From: Atopsyche davidsoni
Lineage: Eukaryota > Arthropoda > Insecta > Trichoptera > Hydrobiosidae
DNA length: 64,000 nt
Direction of reading: 5' to 3'
Assembly: GCA_022113835.1 (NCBI GenBank)
Contig: JAILWY010000028.1
Span: 6,795,001 to 6,859,000 of the forward strand
Part shown: piece by piece, positions 1 to 9,732 of the stretch
Numbering within the stretch: the first letter of the stretch is position 1
Layout of the letters: each line of letters begins with the position of its first letter
Program-made: the position numbers and the translations under genes
The notes under the pieces: generated by a model
What the model saw: the letters and a program-made list of their open reading frames with translations, nothing else
What the model was told of the DNA's origin: nothing
Database searches by the model: none

Positions 1-299
1 TTGTGTTGACATTTCCGCTTCACTCGCCGGCAGATTGTCTGCGTCGAGGGGCTTCCCCGGCGGGGCTCGCATTCCGCGGCGCCCCCGCACCGGAATGCAC
101 CTATTTTATTTTCTACACCAAGCCTCATTGCAAGTATTTAATAAATCCGCATTATGGCCCACACAGGTTTATTACGCGTCCAAAACATTTTCATATTGCT
201 TTTTCAAATCCCACGGGTTTTGCGCTAGATTAAGATTTACGTATTTGGGCAGCTGGTTGAATGAGAACTGAGATCCGGACCGGGAAATTAAAGTGAGGA
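1..299. other. Non-coding, nothing recognised
   Basis: No conserved peptide or repeat motif was recognised. It probably lies in an intron of the minus-strand KChIP gene whose first coding exon is at 3859-4014, because that gene continues leftward out of the window. Confidence 0.4.
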
Positions 300-710
300 T
301 TGAGACAGTATACCCAAGAGATGTAACCTTGAAATTTCGCTGGAGATTCACACCGAATGTTATGTCGTCTCAGTTCTACTTTATGGAGTCGAAGCTTGAA
401 CACTCAAGACAGCTACTGTGCGAAGAATTGAGGCGGCAGAAATGTGGGTGTATAGGAGAATCATTAAAACACCATGAAATGAAAATTCCTGACGTTGCCG
501 TTCCTTTGCCGCATTTTTCGTTACATTAAGTATAGCATTCTCCAGCTGATGGTCCAAGAAAAAATCGATGGAAAAAGAAGAATTTGCATCAGTTGGTGGA
601 GATCGGAAGTGCAGCCGGATTGGTGAGACTGAAAATGGTCACCGACCTCTGATGAGAAGAGGCAACAGTAGAAGAAGAACTAGATTTTTGAATAAACATT
701 TGAATAAACG
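300..710 (+). mobile_element. LINE fragment, C-terminal tail of a reverse transcriptase ORF
   Basis: The plus strand carries a broken copy of a sequence also present at 5785-5990, 34690-35145 (inverted) and 55030-55400. Better copies of this family encode a tail reading roughly WTDRVTNE...GHIF...LQLIIQGKI, which is the region after the RT domain of RTE/Jockey-like insect LINEs. Here the middle is deleted after the words for 'rrIIKTP', and several stops and frameshifts are present. It is a dead 3' fragment. The family assignment rests on recognition of the motif, not on alignment. Confidence 0.6.
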
Positions 711-1030
711 ACAGGAGACCACCGATTAGTGTGTATGGCGGTGATATTTCGGTCCGGCCGGCTGGAGGGGAGCCAGCGCGCGAGCATCTGTGTCAGGCGG
801 TCGGCTATTCGCGGAGGCGCGCGTCTGGGGAGAGGATGAATGAAGCAAGGCGCGAGTGCACCGGCAGCGGAGGGCGCGAGGGCGCGAGGGCGCGAGGGCG
901 CGAGGGCGCGAGGGCGCGAGGGCGTGAGGCCATGAGGGCGCGAGGGCGCGGGGCGCGGAGAGCCGCCCCCTCCAGCAACACAGCAATCATAGCGGATAGC
1001 AACTACGAGCTCGGGGGGCTGAGACCTTTG
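711..1030. repeat. GC-rich patch with an 8-bp minisatellite (GCGCGAGG)n
   Basis: A GC-rich stretch sits in an AT-rich background. Between about 875 and 950 the unit GCGCGAGG is repeated roughly eight to nine times with one or two variants. Apparent reading frames on both strands are Arg/Ala-rich translations of the repeat and are not supported as genes. Confidence 0.8.
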
Positions 1031-1039
1031 ATGAGTCCA

Positions 1040-1115
1040 TTATCAGAAATTCAATATTTTTGACAGAGAGTACTTGGTGGAATTCAATTTTAATATTTTT
1101 GAGTAAAATACTTGA
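1040..1115. mobile_element. Partial foldback-element arm
   Basis: Outer arm of the foldback family described at 1808-1984, with the words AATATTTTTGA, GTACTTGGTGGAATTC and GAGTAAAATACTT. The same words flank the copies at 17.9, 29.0 and 59.5 kb. The 13-bp word GAGTCCATTATCA occurs just before it (near 1033) and again just after the full element (near 1998). The stretch between could therefore be one composite insertion. Confidence 0.5.
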
Positions 1116-1126
1116 TATCTATTTAT

Positions 1127-1562
1127 GGATTGGTCAATCAGATGCGTATTTATTACCCATTACGGGTTTTTATTATATTACTAGCAATGTAGCCCGTCAT
1201 AAAATGACGTATTTGATGAGCATATTTTAAAGTTTATGAATGAAAATATTATCCTATCGTCTTGAAATTCGGCACATAGCTGCGGAAAAATTTACTTAAC
1301 TTATGTGCAAAAAATCAGCGTTGTATCTTTTAAGATATTCTATACAGAACGGAAAAACGAAACATACACACATACAAACATACATACAAACACACAATGG
1401 CTATTATTATAGTAGATTACTAATACGATTAGGCACATTAGTTCATATATAGAAGATTATTTAAAGAAACTCTCAGAAAAATATAATCGTGATTTGTGTG
1501 GGATTTGAACCCACATCTCCTGGTTTACATGACCGGTGTATTAACGAATCACTTCCGTTTAT
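1127..1562 (-). mobile_element. tRNA-derived SINE, split by an insertion
   Basis: Read on the minus strand, the head at about 1562-1490 is tRNA-like, with a B-box-type GTTCAAATCC in a stretch matching the copies at 29411-29605, 45315-45527 and 46368-46500. The body (GAGTTTCTTT..., then CTAATATGATTAGG-like) runs to about 1405 and the tail reappears at 1186-1127. The intervening 220 bp contain short CATACAAA repeats and look like a later insertion. No intact tRNA fold is claimed. Confidence 0.65.
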
Positions 1563-1745
1563 CGAGAATGTTTAACAATCATACTCTACATATGAATCAA
1601 TGTGCCCAGGCCAATCAATATTTAGTGATTTGCAAGCACTGGACTTTTTGAACAAAGTAACAAGTGAAGCGATTTTAGTCCCATCTGGACATTATTTTTA
1701 AAATCTATTGATTTAGCTAAAACGCGCACCGTCATATATATATCT

Positions 1746-1807
1746 ATTTATGGATTGGTCAATCAGATGCCTATTTATTACCCTAATCATATTAGTAATA
1801 ATATAAT
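1746..1807 (-). mobile_element. SINE tail fragment
   Basis: Repeats the tail of the SINE at 1127-1562 (GGATTGGTCAATCAGATGC, then ATTAGTAATA). It directly abuts the foldback element starting at 1808. Confidence 0.55.
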
Positions 1808-1984
1808 AAAATACTTGAGTGAATTTCTACATGATCGTTTTTATTAGTGACCGGTTTCGCCAACCTTTCACGTTGGCATTATCAAACAGAGTGAGCGAAA
1901 CTCTGTTTGATAATGCCAACGTGAAAGGTTGGCGAAACCGTTCACAAATAAAAACGAACATGTGGAAAATCACTCAAGTATTTT
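1808..1984. mobile_element. Foldback (MITE-like) element, nearly perfect palindrome
   Basis: The inner arms 1847-1892 and 1900-1945 are 46 bp with a single mismatch around a 7-nt loop. The pairing continues less perfectly to AAAATACTTGAG at the left and CTCAAGTATTTT at the right. The arm core GGTTTCGCCAACCTTTCACG recurs at about 17875, 29050-29100 and 59425. No transposase is encoded. A transcript of either strand would form a long hairpin. Confidence 0.85.
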
Positions 1985-2009
1985 ACTCAAAAATATTGAG
2001 TCCATTATC

Positions 2010-2350
2010 AATTTCGTTTATCTATTTTTTTTTTTATTATTTAATGAACCTTCTATTTCAAGGTCAAATTAAGCCTTGAAGATGTTCAAAACCAAAGTTT
2101 GTTATAAAAAAAAAAAAAATTTAAACTAACCCCTTATGCAATATTTCAACTCCAATTAACTAAAACTCTTAAATGCTCATGGTTCTAGATCTGTCAGTCA
2201 TAATAATCTCCAAATGCCTAAACTTCAATAATGAAAACACATATTTATCATATTAAAAGTAAATTTATACGTGGAAAAAGAAATATATCTAAGTTTTGGC
2301 ATTACATTTTTTTTAATTGGTGCGGTAGGTAATTCGCAAAATATTTTATA
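2010..2350 (+). repeat. Interspersed repeat family (unnamed), copy 1
   Basis: Shares words such as CTCCAAATGCCTAAACTTC, CACATATTTATCATATT and AACCAAAGTTTGTT with copies at 49980-50175 (same strand) and 51190-51560 (opposite strand). AT-rich and non-coding. The copy at 49980 lies directly downstream of a pogo/Tigger-like terminal sequence (49829), so the family may be the non-coding part of such a DNA transposon. Confidence 0.6.
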
Positions 2351-2696
2351 AAATTATCCAAAAAAAAATCGAAAATGGATCCATCAAAGGTCTCGGCCCC
2401 CTTTGAAACAAAACAACAAGCGTCGTCCATGGCAATGAAGCAACGGTGAGTTGAATCGTGATGAGAGAATGCGAAGACGATGAAGAGTGTGGAATGAAGA
2501 CTATAAACCAGTACAAAGTAATCACGGGCCACCCGAGAAGGCAGACATTACTGGTTGCAAATAAACAAGTGGAGGTGCTGTCGATACGTTTCGAGGACTC
2601 TCGTTTGAAAATCTCACATTGATTGGTTTCGCTTTGAACGGGGGGCGACGAGTGGGCTTGTTTTCAACCACCGGGCCAGACAGAGCGGCGCCCCCC

Positions 2697-2742
2697 CGGG
2701 CCAGCCCTGCCCCCTGCCCCCTGCCCCCTGCCCCCTGCCCCA
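2697..2742. repeat. CCCCTGC minisatellite
   Basis: A 7-bp unit CCCCTGC is repeated about five times after a GC-rich run. The rest of 2351-3500 shows no recognisable gene. Apparent ORFs around it have no family resemblance. Confidence 0.7.
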
Positions 2743-3504
2743 CCACAGGTATCCAAGAAAACTATACACACAGACAGACACAAGCACGCATAGACATACC
2801 GCTGGCGTGAGTGTACTAAAATCTGCATCCAAATAGGGTGTAGTTATTAAGAGCCAGGACTCAGACCTCCTCGCGGGAGCAATCATCTTGCGCGATGACT
2901 GAACAGCCCTGCGGTCGCTAACCTGGGACAGCAGCATTATTGACAGCGCGAGACTTGCGGATCATTAGTCCCATCCGCACGTCTCCTGCGAGCACTCGGG
3001 CACCGAAGAAGAAGACGAGACAAGGAGGAACGCCGAGGAGGCGACAGAACCACCCCGGCAGACAAGAAGAAAGTTCTCGGAGGACATGGGAGCAGAGTTG
3101 TTTTGTTCGTGTATTCATGTTTTTTGCTTTCCTTGCCCATGTGCCTTCAGGGAGGCCCCGAATAAAGGATACGCTCCCGCAACCCAGAAAGGTGCCACAG
3201 GGCGATTCTGGGTGCAAAGGTCGCAAATACCACGCAATAAAAAAAAGGACACTGCCCTGTGTCTTAAACTGACAATTCGACAGTTGTAAGCATTGCTTGT
3301 CATTTGGAAAGGTCCGTCGCACGCCATCGGCCCGCGCTCGGCTCGCCTCTCAATAATTCACGCTGGGAACAGACAACTGGGCTTCCCCGCCGAGGAAGCC
3401 GAGGAGGCCGCGCGTCTGCCCCCCTGGCGGTCAATATTGCGCGGGCGCTTCGATGCACGAGCTCGCGAGGGGATCCTCCACCTGTGAGGCGGCGATCGAT
3501 ACAC

Positions 3505-3790
3505 CGCTATACCCTGCATGAGAACGGTGAAAATTATCTACGCCTGCCCCATCTGAGGATACATCCCACCAGAGAGGCACAAGCCTCCCCAGGTCATCCA
3601 AAACGAGATACTACGCTGGGCACTCAATGCAACTCCACAGAGATACAAAAACGAGATCATCATTGACCTCGCCCACTGCTTCCAAATTTCCACCCCCTTA
3701 CTCCCAAACCCATCGATCAGTTCCCTTCTCGAGTACAACCCGCCTATGCCCCACGGTGACGCACGCCACCGAGCGAGTCCCTGCACACTT
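3505..3790 (+). mobile_element. Jockey-like LINE reverse transcriptase tail fragment
   Basis: A plus-strand frame encodes IIYACPI*GYIPPE followed by QVIQNEILRWALNA and later LLPNPSISSLLEYNPP. This is the typical region after the catalytic RT domain in Jockey-type LINEs (...LQvIQNkiLRwalNAPwyvrN...). There is an in-frame stop and the usual 'PWYVRN' motif is damaged, so it is a pseudogene fragment. It lies about 70 bp beyond the donor of the KChIP exon, inside the presumed intron. Confidence 0.6.
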
Positions 3791-3858
3791 CTCCTGTTCC
3801 GCCGAAAACGCCACAAACATTAGATCGGATAGAGAAGAAGCCGCGGAGGCGAACTCAC

Positions 3859-4014
3859 CGTCTTGAAGCCCCGGTACATGATGCGGATCTCCTGCCGGGT
3901 GAACTTGGTCTGGCGGCAGAGGTCGTCCAGGGCCACGGGGATGGGCTTGGGCAGCCGGACGGGGTCCAGCTCGTACACCACCTCCTCGATGGGGGAGTCC
4001 GGCGGCGTCGCCAT
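3859..4014 (-). CDS. KChIP-type Kv channel-interacting protein, first coding exon
   Basis: The exon encodes 52 residues beginning MATPPDSPIEEVVYELD and ending LCRQTKFTRQEIRIMYRGFKT. The segment LCrQTKFTrQEIrvmYRGFK is the start of the EF-hand core in KChIP/NCS-family calcium sensors, and the short acidic N-terminus fits the insect KChIP orthologue. ATG is at 4014-4012. The exon ends in phase 0 before a strong donor (ACG, then GTGAGT from 3858). The four EF-hands that should follow are outside the window to the left. In the family the protein binds Ca2+ and the cytoplasmic N-terminus of Kv4 potassium channels, tuning A-type current in neurons. Identity is fairly secure. Which KChIP paralogue it is cannot be said. 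Confidence 0.82.
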
Positions 4015-4250
4015 GGCGGCTGCGCTGCTCTGCCCGCCGAGATCACAGCCTCCTCATCCGGCGCGGCCCGAGGAGCGCGCGCGCCTCTGCACGCAGAAAC
4101 ACACCTTTAGCACTGTCAGACACTTCAGTCTCGGTCAAGACGACGCCCTTCCGGGGGCGCAGCCCTGGGCGGGTCCCCGGGACCCTCGGTCCCCCGCCCG
4201 CGCCTTTGTGGGCCCCGTAGGGCTCGCGGAGGGGGCCGAAACAAATTTAT
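4015..4250 (-). promoter_or_regulatory. CpG-rich promoter/5' UTR of the KChIP-like gene
   Basis: GC- and CpG-rich DNA lies immediately upstream of the ATG at 4014 and drops sharply to AT-rich sequence at about 4250. No TATA box was seen at a suitable distance. Promoter role is inferred from composition and position. Confidence 0.5.
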
Positions 4251-5784
4251 TGCAGTATCAAATCAAATTTTCATCGATATCAAAGTTGACACACTTAAAT
4301 ATATACACTTAAATAAATAAATATATGTCTATATGCTTTAATGTCGCGAAGCTTTCAAATGACCAATACGGCGCAAAAATATACACTCGATACTAAATTG
4401 CAGAGAAAAAGCCTTTGCTACAATTGCTGGCTCTAAAAAAAAAGCACTTAACATATCGACATTGCTCAAAAGCCGCGAAACACCGTCGCCCGGCGTCTAG
4501 ACGCTACACGCGGCCACACGCAATCACACGCGATCACACGCGAGCCTTCGATATATGCAAGCTATCGCCACTTCTGTATAAACGCTGTTTTGGGATAAAA
4601 CAATTTGGATTTCTGTGGGCGCGCACCGCAGTTTGGTGTTCGCTGAGAGGGAGAGCCAGGGGCACACGTACAAACTATTTATCTTGCTCTATCTACCGAG
4701 AATGTTCTGACATTAATGTTGAAATACACAGACTACGCTAACTTTCAATTGAAGATTATTTTAAAACTGAAAATCACTGGGATATTGCTCATGTCGAGGA
4801 GAACGTAAGAAGAAGAGGCCGGCGAGCATAGCGACTGCGATCGAGTCCGGCTTGGTACGTTTCCATTTCTCAAATCGTAACTAAAGGTCGACCGTCACCG
4901 GAAATGTTTTCTTTTCACGAAAAGTCCTCCCATAGGAGTCGACCCCGAAACCTGAACTCGCGTTCCCCAAACTCCAGGAATAAAAACGATATGTATTTGC
5001 GGCGCAGAGATGCGCAGTCCCTTCCTCGGTCGATTTCATAACTTTTTATACGGCGTGTTTATAAATATCAGAAATAATCGTAAGTCAAATCTTCTCGAGA
5101 TAGGGCGCCCCCGGGTTTGATGTGCGTCCGCCTTTGCGCGAGCGGTGACCACGCGTCGCGCCCGCGGGGGGACACCGGAAATCACCACAAATCACCACAA
5201 ATCTGCTTTCAGAAACTATATTCATAACAGAAAATTAATTTTAATTATTCAACTGACTTCGACGCTGAGTTGAACATCAAAAAAAAAAAAAGGCGAGCAC
5301 ACTCGTCTTGTCAGGGAGATGATCGAAAATTTTGAGCTGCCTGACCGCGAAGTTTTTATTTCTACGCTCGCTCGGAGAGGTGCGCTCAGACACAGGAAAG
5401 CATTTTTTTAAATTAATATTTATTTTTTGAACTCCCGTCATATAGTCGAAGACGTGACGTCACCGCAACTGTGACGCAAGCCGGGCTATGACGGGGGTGC
5501 TTTACGTCCTTGTTTTCCCCGATTCGCCCCCCCGCCCCTGGGAACGAGCCCCCAGGGGGTAGAGGGGGCGGAGAGGGGGCGGAGAGGGGGGGGGGAGCCT
5601 CGCCTCAGGGGCAACGCAATTCTGCGTCCTTCTGCGAGGAAAAACACCTTTAAGTGCGGATATTCTAATGGTCATAATAGATCAATGGCGAATTGGTTAC
5701 ATCAATAAAAAAAAAAAAGAAAATTACATTTCGGTAAAAATCGAGTTTATGTTTGGATATTTAAACAAATATTTATATTTGAGT
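4251..5784. other. Upstream non-coding DNA with CpG patches and a CRE palindrome
   Basis: No protein-coding exon was recognised. CpG-rich patches occur around 4480-4680, 5105-5180 and 5500-5600, the last a G-rich run. A full CRE palindrome TGACGTCA is at 5455-5462, next to further CGTCA half-sites. It could be distal promoter sequence of the KChIP-like gene. Confidence 0.4.
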
Positions 5785-5990
5785 GTAGAAGCGAAAGGTC
5801 TACTATTTTGGCCACATTTTTCGTAACCGTAAGTATGGCATCCTCCAGTTGATTTTCCGTCGGAAAAGGGGCATTGAAAGGAGGAAGAATTTGCGCCAAT
5901 GGAGATGAGATACTGGAGATCGGTTCGGTGAGACTAGAAATGGTAAGCATCCTCCTGTGAGGAGAGGCAACTGAATAAGAAGAATATATT
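5785..5990 (+). mobile_element. LINE fragment, RT ORF tail
   Basis: The plus strand gives KVYYFGHIFRNRKYGILQLIF followed by RRKR-like basic residues. This is the same post-RT tail as at 34690-35145 and 55030-55400. It is short, frameshifted and dead. Confidence 0.6.
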
Positions 5991-6409
5991 GAATTGAATC
6001 TTGAAAAGGTCGGTCAAAGTTAAAAATCGGATACTCACACGAATACGCGCCATCAAAAAAATCATTTACTCGAGTAACACTGCCTTGAAGCGAATATTCA
6101 AATAAACAGGAAAGTATGTTTTTTCCGCTTACTAAGCGACGCGATAATAAATATACTTAACTTTAACTATGCATTAAAAAAATAATTGATACGGTTACTA
6201 TAAAAATTGGTATTCAATAAATGGAAAATAATATTGTTTTTTTTTTATATGGGGTTGTAAATTGAAATGAGTATTAATAAGCCATTGCTGTGGTGATTGG
6301 TCTTTCCGCTGATTGCCATAATGGAGCGGCTGGCCGGCGGCCAACAAGTGCAGGCGGCAATGAACGTCTCTCATCCGTGCACCGAGGCGTGGGCAGGGGG
6401 CAGGGGCAG

Positions 6410-6495
6410 GGCCAGGCCCAGGGGGCAGGCCCAGGGGGCAGGCCCAGGGGGCAGGCCCAGGGGGCAGGCCCAGGGGGCAGGCCCAGGGGGCAGGG
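6410..6495. repeat. 13-bp GC-rich minisatellite
   Basis: The unit GGGGGCAGGCCCA is repeated about six times almost without variation. High identity between units implies recent expansion. The Gly/Gln/Pro reading frames over it are translations of the repeat, not genes. Confidence 0.9.
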
Positions 6496-6599
6496 GGCAA
6501 CTTTAACACCATAACCTATGGGGTTGCTACTGGCTGCGGGCAGGTCGGCCGTGCCGCCTCTTGCCCCATAACGCGGCCCAGATACACATTTAGTTGGAA

Positions 6600-6800
6600 T
6601 CGCCTGTGCTGGTGTTTTTCAGTTCCCCGGTACCGGGACCGAAACGTCGGAAAACTCGAAACGTCGGAAAACTCGAAACGTTGGAAAACTCGAAACTCCA
6701 GAAAGATAACATCCAATAGTTGGGTGTTTTTTTTTGTACGCAGGTGGGATTCGATCCCCTGCCATCGCTGCCTCGCTTCGTATTCCCTTACACCACTGAG
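6600..6800 (-). mobile_element. tRNA-like SINE with a 17-bp tandem repeat tail
   Basis: On the minus strand a tRNA-like head carries an A-box-like CTCAGTGGTGTAAGGG and a B-box-like GGATCGAATCCC (about 6795-6745). An A-run and the word CACCCAACTATTGG follow. The tail at 6641-6691 is three copies of the 17-bp unit GAAACGTCGGAAAACTC. Related GGGACCGAAACGTC and ACACCCAAGAA words occur at 11040-11200 and 32695-32775. Confidence 0.55.
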
Positions 6801-7619
6801 CGTGAATTTTAATCGTCACATGCAAGTGTGGAGCGTACTACAAATACCTTTGCTTGCGAGTCATAACGTAAGTCATAACCTGATTACCCGCTTGCACATA
6901 GCGTGATGATATTGACATTTTGCAAACAAATGTTTTAAACTTTTTATTAGAATTTAAATATTCGATGTGTCTAATAAAATTTTATATCCGTTTTTTTTTT
7001 TAAATGAATATTTTAATTTTGATTTAAAATCTAAATTCGGGAAATCGTTTATTTCCCGTCGCGTGCCAGGGGATTACCTAATATTATATTTCAAAGCCAT
7101 TTTGTTGTAATATCTAGTTTCAACTGATTTCTAGTTTAGATAACAATAATAAAATTTTAAAAAAATAGCAAAAGGTTCAGCGATTGGTTGTTTTTATTGT
7201 TGTATTTCTGTCAAACTAATGCAATATTATTATTTTTTCGTTTTGAATGGAAACAGGGCGGAGGTAGTCATCCGCTTTTTGTATATCGAGTATTGTATTT
7301 ACTTTTACATATCTGATTGAATATATTTGCGGTTTATTGGCAGAAGCACGCGAAAGCGATCGCGTTTGACACACAATATTTGTTAACAAAAATCGGTTTA
7401 CACGTGTAATCTCACACAAGCTTACGATTTACATTCAATGAAATTGAAAACAGCATTTGTTTTTGAATTCGCAGGAACGCGCATTTACCAAACAATAATA
7501 AATATTTTATACAAAACACAAAGAAGGCAGAGCGCTGAAGTCATTCGGGTTTATTTATATGGAATATACGATTCAAGGAGCGACAGTCTATTTTAGGGGA
7601 GCGAAAAGTCTCAGCGCTG
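6801..7619. other. AT-rich non-coding DNA
   Basis: No gene, tRNA or recognisable repeat family was seen. Confidence 0.5.
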
Positions 7620-8100
7620 ACGCCTATGGAGCCCTCGCGGGGGCGGGCATGGGGCGGGCATGGGGGGCAGGAGGGCAGGGAGGGCAGGGGGGCGCCCCGG
7701 AAGGGCTCCTGCGGGATTCGCGAACAACGCCGGGGAGACGGTCAAACCGATGCGCCTTACTACCGCACTTGAGAACGTCTCGGGGTGCTCCGGCGCGAGA
7801 CCTGTGGCCGGCCAGAAGCCGAGGACGAGAGCGACGCAAAAACAACTGTCAACGGTTACCTAAAAGCGCGAGTCGTCGCTCGAGCGAGCGATCACTGTTT
7901 ATTTACGCTCGCGGCTCGGCTCGGGGCGCGGGCCGGACTGCGCGGGGCGGGGCGGGGCGGGGCGACTACTGCCCCTCCCCGCGCCCTCGCCCCCCCGCCC
8001 CCCCGCGCAGGCCTAAAGATCCGCGCCGCGCGCCTGCGCCGAGGTGCTGCCCGCCCCGCGCCTGCCCGCCATCTTTTCGCCGTTTCCGAAAACCTGATGA
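7620..8100. promoter_or_regulatory. CpG island-like block
   Basis: A strongly GC- and CpG-rich block has sharp AT-rich borders, tandem GGGGC boxes near 7940-7965 and GCGC-rich NRF1-like words near 8020-8040. Several long open frames exist on both strands but are low-complexity Arg/Ala/Gly/Pro and show no family resemblance. It could be an unrecognised upstream promoter, for example of the minus-strand KChIP-like gene 3.6 kb away. That is inference. Confidence 0.35.
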
Positions 8101-8140
8101 TTGTTACACACATACACATTTCTCAACGCAAAATACAGAC

Positions 8141-8375
8141 ATCCTGTAACCTAACCTAACCTAATCTGACCCCCCCCCCCCCAGTGAGACCCCAAAATTC
8201 CAAATAAACCAAAATTTTCACTATAAGGCGAATTTCAAATTTCGAATTAAGAATGTGTATTATGAACACAATGCATTCATTGACTTCTCTTGACAGTTAA
8301 AAAACAGCGTTGGGTGTTATGAACGTATTTTACAAGAACGCAAAAGAAACGTTAAACCTAACCTAACCTAACCCA
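8141..8375. repeat. Two short telomere-like CCTAA runs
   Basis: AACCTAACCTAACCTAAT ends near 8163 and AACCTAACCTAACCTAACCC starts near 8352. Each is about three to four units of CCTAA, the complement of the insect telomere repeat TTAGG. A C-homopolymer run of about 13 sits at 8170-8182. Confidence 0.8.
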
Positions 8376-8469
8376 AAAGACAATACATGTATTTTTCAAT
8401 AAAAATAACATGTTCTTTAGAATTAAAGTGATTGATTTAAATGATTCATATTTTTGACTATGTATGTAT

Positions 8470-8835
8470 TGTAACGCGCCGGGTCTCCAATAATTAAAAC
8501 ATGATTTATTTGCACTATTTATATTTAACTTATATCATACAGAGTCTTCACAACTATTTATATTAACAACATATTTATATCAACGACACCCGAGGACTGT
8601 CTCGCGCTCACGGCTCCCGAGAACTGTCTATCGAGCACTACTCCCGAGCACTACTCTCGAGCACTCCTTCCGAGGACTCCCTGTCAAGCACCGCCTTGTC
8701 GCTCGTTCTCCAAGACCACGTATTGTCGCCCCTAAACGACGGTCGCTTGATCATTACAGATGTTTCTGGACTATGGACTAGAAGTAGACTCTGGAGTAGA
8801 ATCGCTTCGATCGATTCTATCACTAGCACGTTACA
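8470..8835 (-). mobile_element. Solo LTR of a retrotransposon (366 bp)
   Basis: The element starts TGTAACG and ends CGTTACA, a perfect 7-bp terminal inverted repeat of the TG...CA type. It is flanked by a 4-bp direct repeat GTAT at 8466-8469 and 8836-8839, as expected for a target-site duplication. On the minus strand an AATAAA-type signal lies about 45 bp before the end, which sets the orientation. No primer-binding site or internal coding region adjoins it, so it is a solo LTR left by recombination. A 4-bp duplication and this terminus suit Ty3/gypsy elements, but the family is not certain. Confidence 0.8.
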
Positions 8836-8839
8836 GTAT

Positions 8840-9498
8840 GTTTAATCGTAAACCCGATTTTTTCCAGAACGTATCTCTCGCTTAAATCGGGGTATTACTG
8901 TAATCTATTTATTTTTTATTAGAACTCTCCAGGGCTACCCGCATTACATTTTTGGGGCAATCGAGATATAGTCAGCCTGTCTCTGTTTTTAGTCTTCACA
9001 GATGTTAGCTTCTCTTTCGCTTGACCGGACTTCCGCAAATTAATTGCAATATACTAATTGGAATTGTTAGCTGGTGATATTTTTGTTGTAAAAGTACGAA
9101 GTTTACCAAATAAATATACCAAAATAGTACCGATTATTCATTAAATAGATAAGAGGCTCCCCGCCCGGCAGCCACGCAGGAAGGTGGCACTCAAAATTGC
9201 CACCGAGTACTCGATAAATATTAATCGTACCACTCGAATTGTTGAACTATAATTGTTTAATAAAAAAACTACCATTAAATACATAAATTGACATTTAATT
9301 TTCTTTTTCTAATATGCACGGATGTAAATTTTATTAAAATATGGATTATTAATATACGTAATATGCATAATTTATTTACATATAAATTAAATAAATATTT
9401 ATAAATATATATTTTATTTATATTTATATATAGATAAATATTTTACATTTTTTTTAATTTATATAAAAATTAAATAAAATTCATAATTTTAGAATGTT
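8840..9498. other. AT-rich non-coding DNA
   Basis: 8842-8901 ends in TAAATCGGGGTATTACTGTA, which resembles the terminal sequence of pogo/Tigger-like transposons (CAGTAATACCCCGATTTA on the other strand). The rest is very AT-rich with nothing recognised. Confidence 0.4.
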
Positions 9499-9504
9499 TT
9501 TATT
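9499..9504 (-). terminator. Candidate poly(A) signal of the SPH gene
   Basis: TTTATT on the plus strand reads AATAAA on the minus strand, about 230 nt downstream of the stop codon at 9733. Other AT-rich variants are nearby, so this is only a candidate. Confidence 0.4.
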
Positions 9505-9732
9505 AAAAATATATAAAAATATTTTGATAATTAAAAATTCATTATAAAACTCCCTGTCGATTGAATTACTTAAAATAATCTACCCGATCTGCTGGATTGT
9601 CTTACTTCACTCATTACACTGGAGATGTGTGACATTGCAGCAAATCGCACGTACTCGATGCAGCTGTTGTTTGCGGGAGATGTCCGGGGGCTGGCCAAGG
9701 ATGCGAGGCAGGATCGCCCCCGCGGCAGTCGC

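Noticed and set aside
880..960. CRISPR-like regular repeat
   Set aside because: Simple 8-bp minisatellite without spacers. No CRISPR array exists in this eukaryotic window.
1490..1562. Functional tRNA gene
   Set aside because: Only the A/B-box regions resemble a tRNA. Arms do not pair fully and the same sequence recurs with a SINE body.
3538..3816. 92-codon minus-strand frame
   Set aside because: The plus strand carries a LINE reverse transcriptase tail here. The minus frame is its shadow.
7559..8159. Long overlapping open frames (up to 196 codons) in the CpG block
   Set aside because: Low-complexity Arg/Ala/Gly/Pro translations of GC-rich DNA, open on both strands, without any family resemblance or splice context.
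8834..8901. Complete TA-flanked pogo-like MITE
   Set aside because: Its left CAGTA end would overlap the last bases of the solo LTR, whose termini and target duplication are better supported. Only the right end is kept as a possible fragment.
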